33,220 nucleotides of DNA from an uncultured Succiniclasticum sp. (GTDB taxonomy: Bacteria > Bacillota > Negativicutes > Acidaminococcales > Acidaminococcaceae), in assembly GCA_905235335.1 (NCBI GenBank), contig CAJOKZ010000008.1, positions 1-33,220 of the forward strand, read 5' to 3'. The notes below the pieces were generated by a model. That model was not told where the DNA came from. It searched no databases and was given only the letters and a program-made list of their open reading frames with translations. Shown in pieces: positions 1 to 7,702 of the stretch. The translations under genes and the position numbers were made by a program. Position 1 is the stretch's first letter. Every line of letters begins with the position of its first letter.

Positions 1-1175
1 ATTCCATGGTTGTGGAGCTCAATAGCGGGATGTATAAAAATGCGTTTACCTGCGGTATCCCCAATACTGCTGAAGTGGGGGCCGGGTTTGCCGCCGCCCT
101 GGGCTATGTGGGCGGAAAAGCCGAAAAGGAGCTGGAAGTGCTGGCGGATATTTCGGAAGCGGAAAATGCCGCTGCCATGGACTTATGGAAGAGTCATGTG
201 ATACAGGTAAATGTCAGCGGGGTCACCAGCCGTCTTTTTATCCGGACGACGGTGAAAACGGCGGAACATACCGTAACGGTTACGATCCGTGATGGGCATA
301 CCAATATTACGGAAATTCGCGTGGACGGGAAGGCGCTGTTTGGCGATGACGCCCTGTACGAATCCCGGCGGGAAGAGGAGGATTCGACGGCGGGAGCTGT
401 TGCCGGCATCCACCGGTTTACCCTGCGGGAGATTCTGGATTATATCGAATCTGTGGACCCGGAAGAAATTGCTTTTGTGAAGGATGCGTATACGGTGAAC
501 CTGCAGCTGTTCCAATGCGGACTGGAAAGCGGGCGGACTGTTTTTGTGAAACGGCTGCTTGCCCGCAACGGGGGCAGGGTAATATCCGAAGACGAGCAAA
601 GGACCGCGTCCCTGTTGTGCGGCGGCGCCATCGAAGCCCGTGTCCTGGGACTGAACCGGGCTGCCATGAGCATTACCGGGTCGGGGGCCCACGGGATCAT
701 CGCCACGCTTCCCCTGTATGCGGCCTGCAAAGTAAAGGGGTATGGAGAAGAACGGCTGCTTCGGGCCACCGTGTTGAGTTTTCTTGTCTGCATGTATATA
801 AAGGAGTATTCCGGCCGTCTTTCCGCTTTTTGCGGCTGCGCCATCGCGGCGGGCGCAGGCGCGGCCTGCGGGCTGGCCTGGCTGCGGGGCGGCAGCGCGG
901 AAGAGATGGGGTCCGTGCTGAACTATCTGGCGGGGAGTATCACCGGCATGATCTGTGACGGCGGCAACAAAGGTTGCACACTGAAGGGTATTACGGCGGT
1001 GGACGCGGCGTATCAGGCGGTGGATTTTGCCATGCACGGTGTCCGGCTGGAAGCGGTGCACGGGATCTGTGGCAGGACGCCGGAAGAGACCATGTGTAAC
1101 ATGGGGATGATCGCTGATCCCGGCATGACAGGGACGGAGCGCGTCATCCTCCAGATTATGGAAAACAAGGGATAG
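1..1175 (+). CDS. L-cysteine desulfidase / UPF0597 (serine dehydratase alpha-like) protein, 5' partial
   Basis: The reading frame is already open at base 3, and the protein lacks the N-terminal ~45 residues of the family, so the true start lies upstream of the window. The family releases sulfide, ammonia and pyruvate from L-cysteine using a [4Fe-4S] cluster. Visible family features are the YKNAFTCGIPNT segment near the visible N-terminus, a GSGAHGI loop, the FCGCAIAAGAGAACG segment and the MICDGGNKGCTLK segment. The last two carry three cysteines in the spacing expected for cluster ligands (one, then two spaced seven apart). The N-terminal catalytic cysteine region is not visible. The gene ends 58 bases before the AlaX-like gene, which has the same orientation and may be co-transcribed. 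The exact substrate (cysteine versus another beta-substituted amino acid) cannot be read from sequence. Confidence 0.85.
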   Translation, partial: SMVVELNSGMYKNAFTCGIPNTAEVGAGFAAALGYVGGKAEKELEVLADISEAENAAAMDLWKSHVIQVNVSGVTSRLFIRTTVKTAEHTVTVTIRDGHTNITEIRVDGKALFGDDALYESRREEEDSTAGAVAGIHRFTLREILDYIESVDPEEIAFVKDAYTVNLQLFQCGLESGRTVFVKRLLARNGGRVISEDEQRTASLLCGGAIEARVLGLNRAAMSITGSGAHGIIATLPLYAACKVKGYGEERLLRATVLSFLVCMYIKEYSGRLSAFCGCAIAAGAGAACGLAWLRGGSAEEMGSVLNYLAGSITGMICDGGNKGCTLKGITAVDAAYQAVDFAMHGVRLEAVHGICGRTPEETMCNMGMIADPGMTGTERVILQIMENKG

Positions 1176-1233
1176 CCTACGCTTTCCGGATCGGACCGGG
1201 AAACGAATTTTAGATAAGAAAGAAGTGGACATT

Positions 1234-2433
1234 ATGACGGAAAAATTATATGAAAAGGATTCCGGCCTGCGGACCTGTGAAGCCACGGTGCTGGAGTGCG
1301 AGCCGTCGCCGAAAGGGTTCGCGGTGGTCTTGGACCGGACGGTGCTGTTCCCGGAAGGGGGCGGGCAGCTCAGCGACACGGGAACCATCAATGGCGCCAG
1401 GGTGGATCATGTTCGGGAGACGAAGGAAAAAATCATCCATAATTGCGCGTCGGAATTTCCTGTGGGCAGCCGGGTTACCGTGGAGGTGGACTGGACGGAC
1501 CGGCTGGACCACATGCAGCAGCACTGCGGGGAGCACATCCTGTCTTATGCTTTCTGGAAGCTGTTCGGCGCCAACAACGTGGGCTTCCACATGAACGAAC
1601 GGCTGGTGACCATCGACCTGGACAAGGAAGTGACGCTGGAGGAGGCGTTCCGGGCGGAGGATATGGCTAACCGGCAGGTGTGGGAGAACCGTCCCGTGAC
1701 GGTTTCCTATCTGCCACATACGGAGCTGGCCGGTCTGCCGATGCGGAAGAAGAACGACAAGCTGACGGGGATCCTGCGTGTGGTGACCGTCAAAGACGGG
1801 GACGTCTGCACATGCTGCGGCACGCACCCGGCCTTCACGGGTGTGGTGGGGCTGGTCAAGGTGACCCGGATCGAACGGCACAAAGGCGGTACCCGGGTGG
1901 AATTTCTTTGTGGGCGCTGGGCCCTGGAAGACGCCCGGAAAAAAATGCGGTACATCCAGGACGCCGGGAACATGCTGAGCACGAAAGAAGAAAAGGTATG
2001 CGAGGCGATTGGGAGGCTGGAAGATGAGATCGGTTCGCTGAAAGAAAAGCTGCGGGCCGCCGTCAGACAGATCCAGGAAGATAAAATGAAAAAAATTCTG
2101 GCCGACGCGCCGCTCAATCCGGCGGGAAGCAGGATCGCGGTGGTGGTGGAAGAACACTACGACGCCCAGTCCGCCAAGGCCATGATGCAGCAGCTCATGT
2201 CCGTGCCTAAGGTGGTGGCGGCCATCGTCTATCGCAGCGGGGAACGGATCAATTATATGTTCGGTCTCAGCGATGACGCCGAAGGGGACTGCAAGAAGAT
2301 CGTCACGGCGGCCAACGGGATCTTCGGCGGCCGGGGCGGCGGAAAAAAGGAATCCGCACAGGGCGGGGCACCCTATGCGGAAGATTGGAAGGAAAAAGCG
2401 GCGAAGCTGGCTGCGTTTATGGAAGAAGGTTGA
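1234..2433 (+). CDS. AlaX-type alanyl-tRNA editing protein with DHHA1 domain
   Basis: Stand-alone relative of the alanyl-tRNA synthetase editing domain, expected to hydrolyse Ser- or Gly-tRNA(Ala) in the cytoplasm. It has the FPEGGGQ motif at residues 39-45, the zinc/editing motif H97-x3-H101 and the matching C193-x3-H197 within CTCCGTHP. A coiled-coil stretch lies at about 245-285. The C-terminal DHHA1-like region ends in a Gly-rich GGRGGGKKESAQGG segment, the usual tRNA-binding tail. The length (399 aa) fits the long AlaX class. I prefer ATG 1234 because AGAAAGAAG sits 9-10 bases upstream; an in-frame GTG at 1225 would place that motif on top of the start. The stop codon overlaps an IS-like palindromic end, see the mobile element at 2430. 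Confidence 0.88.
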   Translation: MTEKLYEKDSGLRTCEATVLECEPSPKGFAVVLDRTVLFPEGGGQLSDTGTINGARVDHVRETKEKIIHNCASEFPVGSRVTVEVDWTDRLDHMQQHCGEHILSYAFWKLFGANNVGFHMNERLVTIDLDKEVTLEEAFRAEDMANRQVWENRPVTVSYLPHTELAGLPMRKKNDKLTGILRVVTVKDGDVCTCCGTHPAFTGVVGLVKVTRIERHKGGTRVEFLCGRWALEDARKKMRYIQDAGNMLSTKEEKVCEAIGRLEDEIGSLKEKLRAAVRQIQEDKMKKILADAPLNPAGSRIAVVVEEHYDAQSAKAMMQQLMSVPKVVAAIVYRSGERINYMFGLSDDAEGDCKKIVTAANGIFGGRGGGKKESAQGGAPYAEDWKEKAAKLAAFMEEG

Positions 2434-2460
2434 CGTACTCCCACGGCTAAAGCCGTGAAC
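2430..2460. mobile_element. IS200/IS605-type palindromic end remnant
   Basis: Immediately after (and including) the AlaX stop codon, the sequence GACGTACTCCCACGGC is followed by a perfect hairpin, CACGGCT (2442-2448) and AGCCGTG (2451-2457). From memory this is the characteristic subterminal palindrome of IS200/IS605-family elements. No transposase or tnpB is adjacent, so this is a solo end or a PATE-like remnant. Confidence 0.5.
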
Positions 2461-2510
2461 TTTCAGCCGGAGTTTTCGTAAGGCAGGATAGTCTTACTGC
2501 GGCAAAAAAA

Positions 2511-2560
2511 TACGGTCCCGCACTCTTGTGAGACTGGAGCGCGGGGCCGGTTTATTTTTT
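2511..2560. terminator. bidirectional intrinsic terminator between convergent genes
   Basis: Imperfect stem CGGTCCCGCACTC / GAGCGCGGGGCCG followed by TTTATTTTTT on the plus strand. The opposite side carries an A7 run (2504-2510), giving a U-tract for the minus-strand dedA transcript. It therefore serves both convergent transcripts. Confidence 0.75.
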
Positions 2561-2603
2561 CTGAAGAAAATCATTAGGACAGCGGTCGTTTGACCGGAAT
2601 CAG

Positions 2604-3254
2604 TTATTCTTTTCCCGTTTTTGCTTTTATGAACTCATAGATGATCGGCAGCACGGAGACAATGATGATGCCTAAGGCCACGTGGGAAAAATTTTCTTTT
2701 ACGAAGGGGATGTTCCCGAAGAAATAGCCGGCCCCGGTGAACAGGGTGACCCAGGTCACGCCGCCGATAACGTTGTAATGCAGGAAGGTGCGGTAATGCA
2801 TGGTACCGATGCCGGCCACAAAGGGCGCGAAGGTACGGACGATGGGAACGAAACGGCAGAGGAAGATGGCCTTGGGGCCGTGCTTTTCATAAAACTTCTG
2901 GGCTTTTTCCACATGTTCCGGCTTGATCAGGCGGTTATGGCTTTCCAGCAGTTTGTTCCCGAACTTTTCTCCGATCCAGTAGTTGCTGGTATCCCCCAGT
3001 ATCGCGGCGACCAGGCAGATGACATACAGGGTGCCGAAGTGCAGGCTGTTGGCGGTGGCAGAAAGGGCGCCGCAGGCGAACAGCAGGGAGTCGCCCGGCA
3101 GAAAGGGAGTGACTACCAGTCCGGTTTCGCAGAAGATGATCATGAACAGGATGAAATAAATCAGGGAACCGTAGGCTGCCATGACGGCGGGAATGTATTT
3201 GTCAAAATGCATGACATATTCGTTGAAATAGAAAAAAAGCTGGCTGGCGTCCAT
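2604..3254 (-). CDS. DedA-family inner-membrane protein
   Basis: 216-residue polytopic membrane protein of the DedA / SNARE-associated (VTT) family, whose members are linked to lipid carrier scrambling and membrane homeostasis. It has the TPFLPGDSLLF motif at about residues 48-58, the CRFVPIVRTFAPFVAGIG motif in the middle, a GDTSNYWIG segment, and hydrophobic segments at both ends. GGAGG lies about 12 bases upstream of the chosen ATG. It is monocistronic on the minus strand, convergent with the AlaX gene and divergent from map. The substrate is not predictable from sequence. Confidence 0.9.
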   Translation of the reverse strand: MDASQLFFYFNEYVMHFDKYIPAVMAAYGSLIYFILFMIIFCETGLVVTPFLPGDSLLFACGALSATANSLHFGTLYVICLVAAILGDTSNYWIGEKFGNKLLESHNRLIKPEHVEKAQKFYEKHGPKAIFLCRFVPIVRTFAPFVAGIGTMHYRTFLHYNVIGGVTWVTLFTGAGYFFGNIPFVKENFSHVALGIIIVSVLPIIYEFIKAKTGKE

Positions 3255-3358
3255 TGGGAAAGGGAACCTCCGTTGTTTATATTTCAGAAGAAGGCTGCCG
3301 GGTTTGATGTCCGGCCGCCGGCAAAAGTCGTTTGGCTGCCAAATTCCGCAGACGGTAT

Positions 3359-3394
3359 GCCGGTGGATACAAAATTACACCGGCTTAATTTTTT
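3359..3394 (+). terminator. orphan plus-strand terminator hairpin upstream of map
   Basis: Perfect 7-bp stem GCCGGTG (3359-3365) / CACCGGC (3378-3384) followed by TTAATTTTTT. No plus-strand gene lies directly upstream: the 3255-3358 interval is the 5' side of minus-strand dedA. It could end a short unannotated transcript. The rest of the 3255-3580 gap holds the map promoter and no convincing gene. Confidence 0.6.
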
Positions 3395-3420
3395 GTGGCA
3401 GCGTAGTATGAATGTATTCT

Positions 3421-3448
3421 ACCACATTTTCCGAAAGAATGATATAAT
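3421..3448 (+). promoter_or_regulatory. putative promoter for map
   Basis: Perfect -10 TATAAT at 3443-3448. The -35 is weak: ACCACA at 3421-3426 with a 16-base spacer. It is placed between the orphan terminator and the map ribosome binding site. Confidence 0.5.
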
Positions 3449-3580
3449 AAATCATTACATTATTTCAATGGTTATTGTAACAGGAAAGCGGTTCAACAAT
3501 GAAGCGGTTGGGCAGCGGACCGATTGATCGGCAAAGCGTCAGGACAACGAATAAACTGAACAGCAAAGTTGGAGGTTACC

Positions 3581-4441
3581 ATGAGTGAAACGTTATGCTG
3601 GTGCGGCAGCGGAAAACCGTACGAAAACTGCCATAAGGGGATCGAGGATGAAATCCGACTGCACCAGCTGGCGGGAGAGGAAGTGCCGACCCGCGGGATG
3701 ATCAAGACCCCGGCCCAGATCGCCGGGATCCGGGAAGCCTGCAAACTGAACACGGCAGTGCTGGACGAGGTGGCGAAGCATATAAGGAAGGGCATCACCA
3801 CGGAAGAGTTAGACCGTATTGTGTATAATTTTACCGTTGCCAACGGCGGCATTCCGGCTCCCTTGAACTTCTGCGGATTTCCGAAGAGCGTCTGCACTTC
3901 GGTAAACGACCAGGTGTGTCACGGGATTCCGTCGGAACAAGTGGCGCTGCGTTCCGGTGATATCATCAATGTGGATGTCTCCACTATTTTAAACGGATAC
4001 TACGGGGACGCGTCCCGCATGTTTGAGATCGGCAGGGTGGATAAACGGGCCAGGGATCTGGTGGCCATTACGAAGGAATGCCTGAAGCGGGGACTGGCGG
4101 CAGTGAAGCCATGGGCCCATCTGGGCGATGTGGGGGCGGCGGTGTCGCAGCTGGCCCATAAGCACGGTTACAGCGTGGTGGAAGAGTTCGGCGGCCACGG
4201 CGTCGGCGTGGAATTCCACGAAGACCCCTTTGTGGCCCATGTGGGAAAAAAAGGAACCGGCATGCTGCTGGTTCCCGGCATGATCTTTACCATCGAGCCC
4301 ATGATCAACGCAGGCAAAAAGGGAGTCTTTATCGATGAGTCTGACAAGTGGTCCGTCTATACGGAAGACGGAAGCCTTTCCGCCCAATGGGAATATACCG
4401 TGCTGGTGACGGAAACCGGCGCGGAAGTGCTGTCCTGGTGA
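3581..4441 (+). CDS. map: methionine aminopeptidase type I with N-terminal SEC-C zinc motif
   Basis: Removes the initiator methionine from nascent proteins. The N-terminal CWCGSGKPYENCHKG (residues 5-19) is a SEC-C zinc motif, a known fusion in Bacillota and others that probably helps ribosome or substrate docking. The catalytic pita-bread fold is complete: HGIPSE with the substrate His, metal ligands Asp in NVDVST and in GDASRMF, His in GGHGVGVEFHEDP, Glu in FTIEPM and Glu in QWEYTV. ATG 3581 is chosen because GGAGG (3571-3575) lies 5 bases upstream; a longer in-frame TTG start at 3569 would overlap the ribosome binding site. Length 286 aa. A strong terminator follows. Confidence 0.95.
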   Translation: MSETLCWCGSGKPYENCHKGIEDEIRLHQLAGEEVPTRGMIKTPAQIAGIREACKLNTAVLDEVAKHIRKGITTEELDRIVYNFTVANGGIPAPLNFCGFPKSVCTSVNDQVCHGIPSEQVALRSGDIINVDVSTILNGYYGDASRMFEIGRVDKRARDLVAITKECLKRGLAAVKPWAHLGDVGAAVSQLAHKHGYSVVEEFGGHGVGVEFHEDPFVAHVGKKGTGMLLVPGMIFTIEPMINAGKKGVFIDESDKWSVYTEDGSLSAQWEYTVLVTETGAEVLSW

Positions 4442-4481
4442 GGATATTTATAGTGTATTAAGAAAAAATTTATAATGATAC

Positions 4482-4521
4482 GGCCCGGGCCATACATGAA
4501 TGGTCCGGGCCATGTTTTTTT
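4482..4521 (+). terminator. intrinsic terminator of map
   Basis: Stem GGCCCGGGCCAT / ATGGTCCGGGCC with a 6-base loop, followed after two bases by a T7 run. The following bases to 4769 are AT-rich and contain only the putative promoter of the racemase locus. Confidence 0.85.
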
Positions 4522-4599
4522 ATGGAGAGATCCTTTCAAGCTGTATTTGGCAATGTATTCTTTCTTTTTAATTTATATACTTATTTACATATAGACAAG

Positions 4600-4628
4600 T
4601 TGACTTTGTGTTTGCGATATGATTAAAT
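4600..4628 (+). promoter_or_regulatory. possible promoter of the N-acyl-amino-acid locus
   Basis: TTGACT (4600-4605), a 17-base spacer and TTAAAT (4623-4628) in a very AT-rich intergenic stretch. The -10 match is only four of six. A TATGAT at 4618-4623 also exists but at too short a spacing. Confidence 0.4.
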
Positions 4629-4769
4629 TAAAGAAAAGACAGAATAGTGTTAAAATTATATTCAATTCTGAAAAAATAAAAAAGTGGAATTTTTTATACT
4701 TGAACGCAAAAATAATAACGTTAAAATTTTATGCTTATGATTGAAAATTATGGTAAGGGGGGACGGCGT

Positions 4770-5882
4770 ATGCGGATCGACAGGATTGACATTTATAATG
4801 TGCATAATCCTTTTAACCATCCGTTTGAGACCAGCTTTACAAAATTTGTGAACCGGGACGCGCTGCTGGTGAAGGTGTATTCGGAAGGCCTGGTGGGCTG
4901 GGGCGAATGCAAAGCATTTTACGGGCCGTTTTACAATCCGGAAGACAACGGCACGGTGCAGCATGTGCTGGGGAATATAATCATCCCGCGGCTGCTGCAT
5001 ACGGAAGTAGGCGGCCCGGAAGATTTTATGGGTAAATTCAAATTCATTGTCGGAAACCGCCTGGCCAAGGCGGCGATTGAAAATGCCCTCTGGGAAATCC
5101 TTTCCCAACGCACCGGGAAATCGATCAAAACCCTGCTGGGCGGTACGCAAAATGAAATCAAGGTGGGGGTGTCCCTTGGAATCGAGAAAGACATCAGCAC
5201 CCTGTTTAAGATGATTGAAAAATATCTGGCATTGGGCTATCACCGGACTAAGATCAAGATCCACCCCGGACAGGACGTGGAGGTCATCCGGGCGATCCGT
5301 AAGGAATTCGGCGATATTACGCTGACCGTGGACGCCAATTCCGCCTATACGCTGAAGGATATCGATGTGTTCAAAGCGATGGACGAATTTGGCCTGCAGT
5401 ATATCGAGCAGCCGCTGGGAGAGGATGATATCGTAGATCATTCCATCCTGCAGAAGCAGATTGAAACGCCTATTTGCCTGGACGAAAGCATTGTGTCCTA
5501 TGAATCGGCGGCGGCGGCCATCCGGCTGGGCAGCTGCAAGGTCATCAATATCAAATCCAGCCGCTGCGGCGGTATGTGGGAGGGAAAACGGATCCACGAC
5601 CTGTGCTTGGAACATCACATCCCCGTATGGTGCGGCGGTATGACCGAGCTGGGAATCGGCCGGGCCCAGAATGTTTCTTTCGCCAGCCTGCCGGGCTTTT
5701 CGGAACTGGCCCACGATGTGGCGGCGGCCAGCCGGTATTTTGAAAAGGATATCACCCGTCCCATGGTGGATATTACGGATCGCTGCACGATCATCGTTCC
5801 TGATGAAACAAACGGTATCAAATATGAAGTGGACGAGGAAGCGATTGACGCTATGGCAGTGGCCCACCGGATCTACAAATAA
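4770..5882 (+). CDS. NSAR/OSBS-family enolase-superfamily enzyme, probable N-acylamino acid racemase (copy 1)
   Basis: Muconate-lactonizing subgroup of the enolase superfamily. The catalytic set is complete: K161 and K163 in KIKIHPG (K163 being the KxK general base), metal ligands D188 (VDAN), E213 (IEQP) and D238 (CLDES), and general base K262 (NIKSSR). The numbering is almost the same as in the Amycolatopsis NSAR/OSBS as I recall it. The arginine three residues after the second catalytic lysine, linked to NSAR activity in that enzyme, is present (R265). Expected reaction: racemisation of N-succinyl- or other N-acyl-amino acids. Menaquinone OSBS activity is less likely because no men genes are nearby. 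ATG 4770 follows AGGGGGG at 7-base spacing; ATG 4731 has no such site. Length 370 aa is usual. Confidence 0.85.
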   Translation: MRIDRIDIYNVHNPFNHPFETSFTKFVNRDALLVKVYSEGLVGWGECKAFYGPFYNPEDNGTVQHVLGNIIIPRLLHTEVGGPEDFMGKFKFIVGNRLAKAAIENALWEILSQRTGKSIKTLLGGTQNEIKVGVSLGIEKDISTLFKMIEKYLALGYHRTKIKIHPGQDVEVIRAIRKEFGDITLTVDANSAYTLKDIDVFKAMDEFGLQYIEQPLGEDDIVDHSILQKQIETPICLDESIVSYESAAAAIRLGSCKVINIKSSRCGGMWEGKRIHDLCLEHHIPVWCGGMTELGIGRAQNVSFASLPGFSELAHDVAAASRYFEKDITRPMVDITDRCTIIVPDETNGIKYEVDEEAIDAMAVAHRIYK

Positions 5883-6142
5883 GTCTTTACAGGAAATCGT
5901 CAAAACAGTTTTGCTTGGTAAGGAAAATCGGAAAACGGGGAAATTGCGAAAGAATTTTGCGAAGCTCACACTTTCGTAAAATAGACATGTTTCGGATTGT
6001 TTTACCGGGTTTTTATAAAGGGGTTGGTGAAAACTGGCGCTTGAAAAGGAAGGCAGGCAGCCGGGCTTGCGTAAAATGAACAGTCTGGAATCATCGATTG
6101 GCAAGTGAGGGTTATTGATTCATTAAAAAGGGGGAGTTATTC

Positions 6143-6850
6143 GTGGATTTAAAACAAGCTATCAACAGTCCGGGCCTATGGATCGCATCTTCGCTGATGA
6201 TCATCGTGGTCCTGACCCAGTGTGCGATTTATCTTAGGGCAGCGATCAAAGAAGCTGACAATCTGGGCATCGCTCCGGAAAGATGGAAGGCGGGCTTCCG
6301 TTCTGCCTGCCTGACGTCCATCGGGCCGTCCCTGTCTCCTGTCATTATCATGATGGCGCTGATCGCCGTACTGGGTACGCCGACCACCTGGATGCGTATG
6401 AACGACATCGGGGCGGCCCGTACCGAACTGGCCATGGTCGCCCTGTCGGCCGGCGTAGCCGGTGTGGATCCGCAGAATCCGGCAGCTTTCGGCCTGAAAG
6501 GTTTCTCCTATGCCCTGTGGGGCATGGCCCTGAATAACCTGGGCTGGATGTTCTTTACGTTAGTGCTGACGCACCGCATGAGCGACGTTGTTGCCAAACT
6601 GAATACCAAATATGATCCGGCCTGGATCAAATACCTGACAGCCGGCGCCACCATCGGTCTGTTTGCGTTCCTGCTGTCACCCCGTCTGGTTATGCCCTTT
6701 AAACAGACTAACTGGTGTGCGGCCGTTGTTTCCGCAGCCGTAATGATGGTCGTTTCCAAAGTATTTGCGAAACACCAGCGCCTGCAGGAATTAGCGCTGG
6801 GCATCGCAATGTTGGCGGGCATGTATGTGACCGTTGCCATTTTCGGTTAA
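6143..6850 (+). CDS. DUF5058-like polytopic membrane protein, putative transporter subunit A
   Basis: 235-residue hydrophobic protein with about six membrane segments (roughly 12-31, 60-78, 115-140, 165-180, 190-207 and 215-234). It starts at GTG 6143 after a GGGGGAG site. It resembles the DUF5058 family from memory, and no biochemical function is known to me. The recurrent N-terminal TSIGPSLSPVIIMMALIAVLGTP region between two hydrophobic segments could be a substrate or ion path. The next gene, 18 bases downstream, is another small polytopic protein, and the two lie between enzymes acting on N-acyl amino acids. I infer a two-subunit permease for those substrates. The 260-base gap before it contains no clear promoter or terminator. 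Confidence 0.7.
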   Translation: MDLKQAINSPGLWIASSLMIIVVLTQCAIYLRAAIKEADNLGIAPERWKAGFRSACLTSIGPSLSPVIIMMALIAVLGTPTTWMRMNDIGAARTELAMVALSAGVAGVDPQNPAAFGLKGFSYALWGMALNNLGWMFFTLVLTHRMSDVVAKLNTKYDPAWIKYLTAGATIGLFAFLLSPRLVMPFKQTNWCAAVVSAAVMMVVSKVFAKHQRLQELALGIAMLAGMYVTVAIFG

Positions 6851-6868
6851 TGGAAAGGAGTGACGATT

Positions 6869-7531
6869 ATGGGAAATCCTGAAGCTTACAGACAAAAATG
6901 TATTAAAATCGGTATTATTACGGTAACCGCAGCGATTATCGCCAACTTTGTGCCGGCCGTTTATTTCTATATTGCCTACGGGGTTATGCCTCCGTTCAGT
7001 GATCTGGTCAAGCTGTGGACCGTAGCGGCCTTTACGTTTGGCGTGTCCTGGTTCATCCAGCCCACCACCTTCTTCAGCCTTATGGGTGTCAGCGGCACCT
7101 ATATCGGCTGGGTTACCGGCAACTGCGCGGACATCCGCTGCCCGGCCATTACCATGGCGCAGAAGGTGGCAGGTTATGAACCGGGCACCCCGGAAGGCGA
7201 CGTAATGGCGACCATGGGGATCACGGCGTCCACGTTTACCTCTATCTGCATCATTACGTTCTTTGCCGTGGCAGGCGGCGAACTGATCAACCAGCTGCCC
7301 CCGTTTATCAAAGCCGGTTTCAAATATATTCTTCCGGCGGTATTCGGGGCTGTTTATACCCAGCTGTGCACCAAGCATCTGAAGGTTGGCTTCTTCACCA
7401 TCATTCTGGCGGTTGTGCTGACCTACCTGTTTAAGACGATGAAGGTTCCCAACTGGATCCTGAACATCGCCATCATCCTGGGCGGCGTCCTGATTGCACG
7501 CATTGACTTCAAGAGTAAGAAGAAGGCGTAG
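6869..7531 (+). CDS. small polytopic membrane protein, putative transporter subunit B
   Basis: 220-residue membrane protein with about six or seven hydrophobic segments, a positively charged C-terminus (KSKKKA) and a conserved-looking central FIQPTTFFSLMGVSGTYIG segment. I do not recognise a named family. GGAAAGGAG (6852-6860) lies 8 bases from ATG 6869, so this start is preferred over GTG 6860, which falls inside the binding site. It overlaps in function and spacing (18 bases) with the DUF5058-like gene, and translation is probably coupled. A terminator-like hairpin follows before the M20 gene, which may set a lower level for the downstream enzymes. Confidence 0.7.
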   Translation: MGNPEAYRQKCIKIGIITVTAAIIANFVPAVYFYIAYGVMPPFSDLVKLWTVAAFTFGVSWFIQPTTFFSLMGVSGTYIGWVTGNCADIRCPAITMAQKVAGYEPGTPEGDVMATMGITASTFTSICIITFFAVAGGELINQLPPFIKAGFKYILPAVFGAVYTQLCTKHLKVGFFTIILAVVLTYLFKTMKVPNWILNIAIILGGVLIARIDFKSKKKA

Positions 7532-7552
7532 GTAACGAACGGGTAAGTGGAC

Positions 7553-7592
7553 GGTTCCGGTATCGGTTAGCGGTATTGCCGGAACGGTTTTT
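7553..7592 (+). terminator. intra-operon terminator-like hairpin
   Basis: GTTCCGG (7554-7560) pairs with CCGGAAC (7579-7585), followed by GGTTTTT. It lies between the membrane pair and the M20 gene, so it may be a partial terminator that lowers downstream expression. Confidence 0.5.
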
Positions 7593-7702
7593 CAGAACAG
7601 GCTGGACGGCGGGATATAATCCGGCCGGCAGGAAAAGAAGCGGAACGTGTCCGCAAATATACGAAGCGAAGGATACTAAAACACAGAAAGGAGTAACATA
7701 GC

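Noticed and set aside
183-1391. Long minus-strand frame opposite the cysteine-desulfidase gene
   Set aside because: It crosses two recognisable plus-strand genes, has a Pro/Arg/His-rich composition typical of an antisense shadow, and shows no motif.
3499-3588. 29-codon frame (MKRLGSGPIDRQS...) overlapping the map start
   Set aside because: A weak AGGAAAG site is present, but there is no sign of coding bias or conservation that I can judge. It may only be chance.
4770-5882. Menaquinone pathway MenC (o-succinylbenzoate synthase)
   Set aside because: The catalytic residues fit both activities, but no other men gene is in the window, and the hydrolase and second copy favour N-acylamino acid racemisation.
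4662-6104. 480-codon minus-strand frame opposite the first racemase
   Set aside because: The plus-strand product has all catalytic residues of the enolase superfamily. The antisense translation has no recognisable domain.
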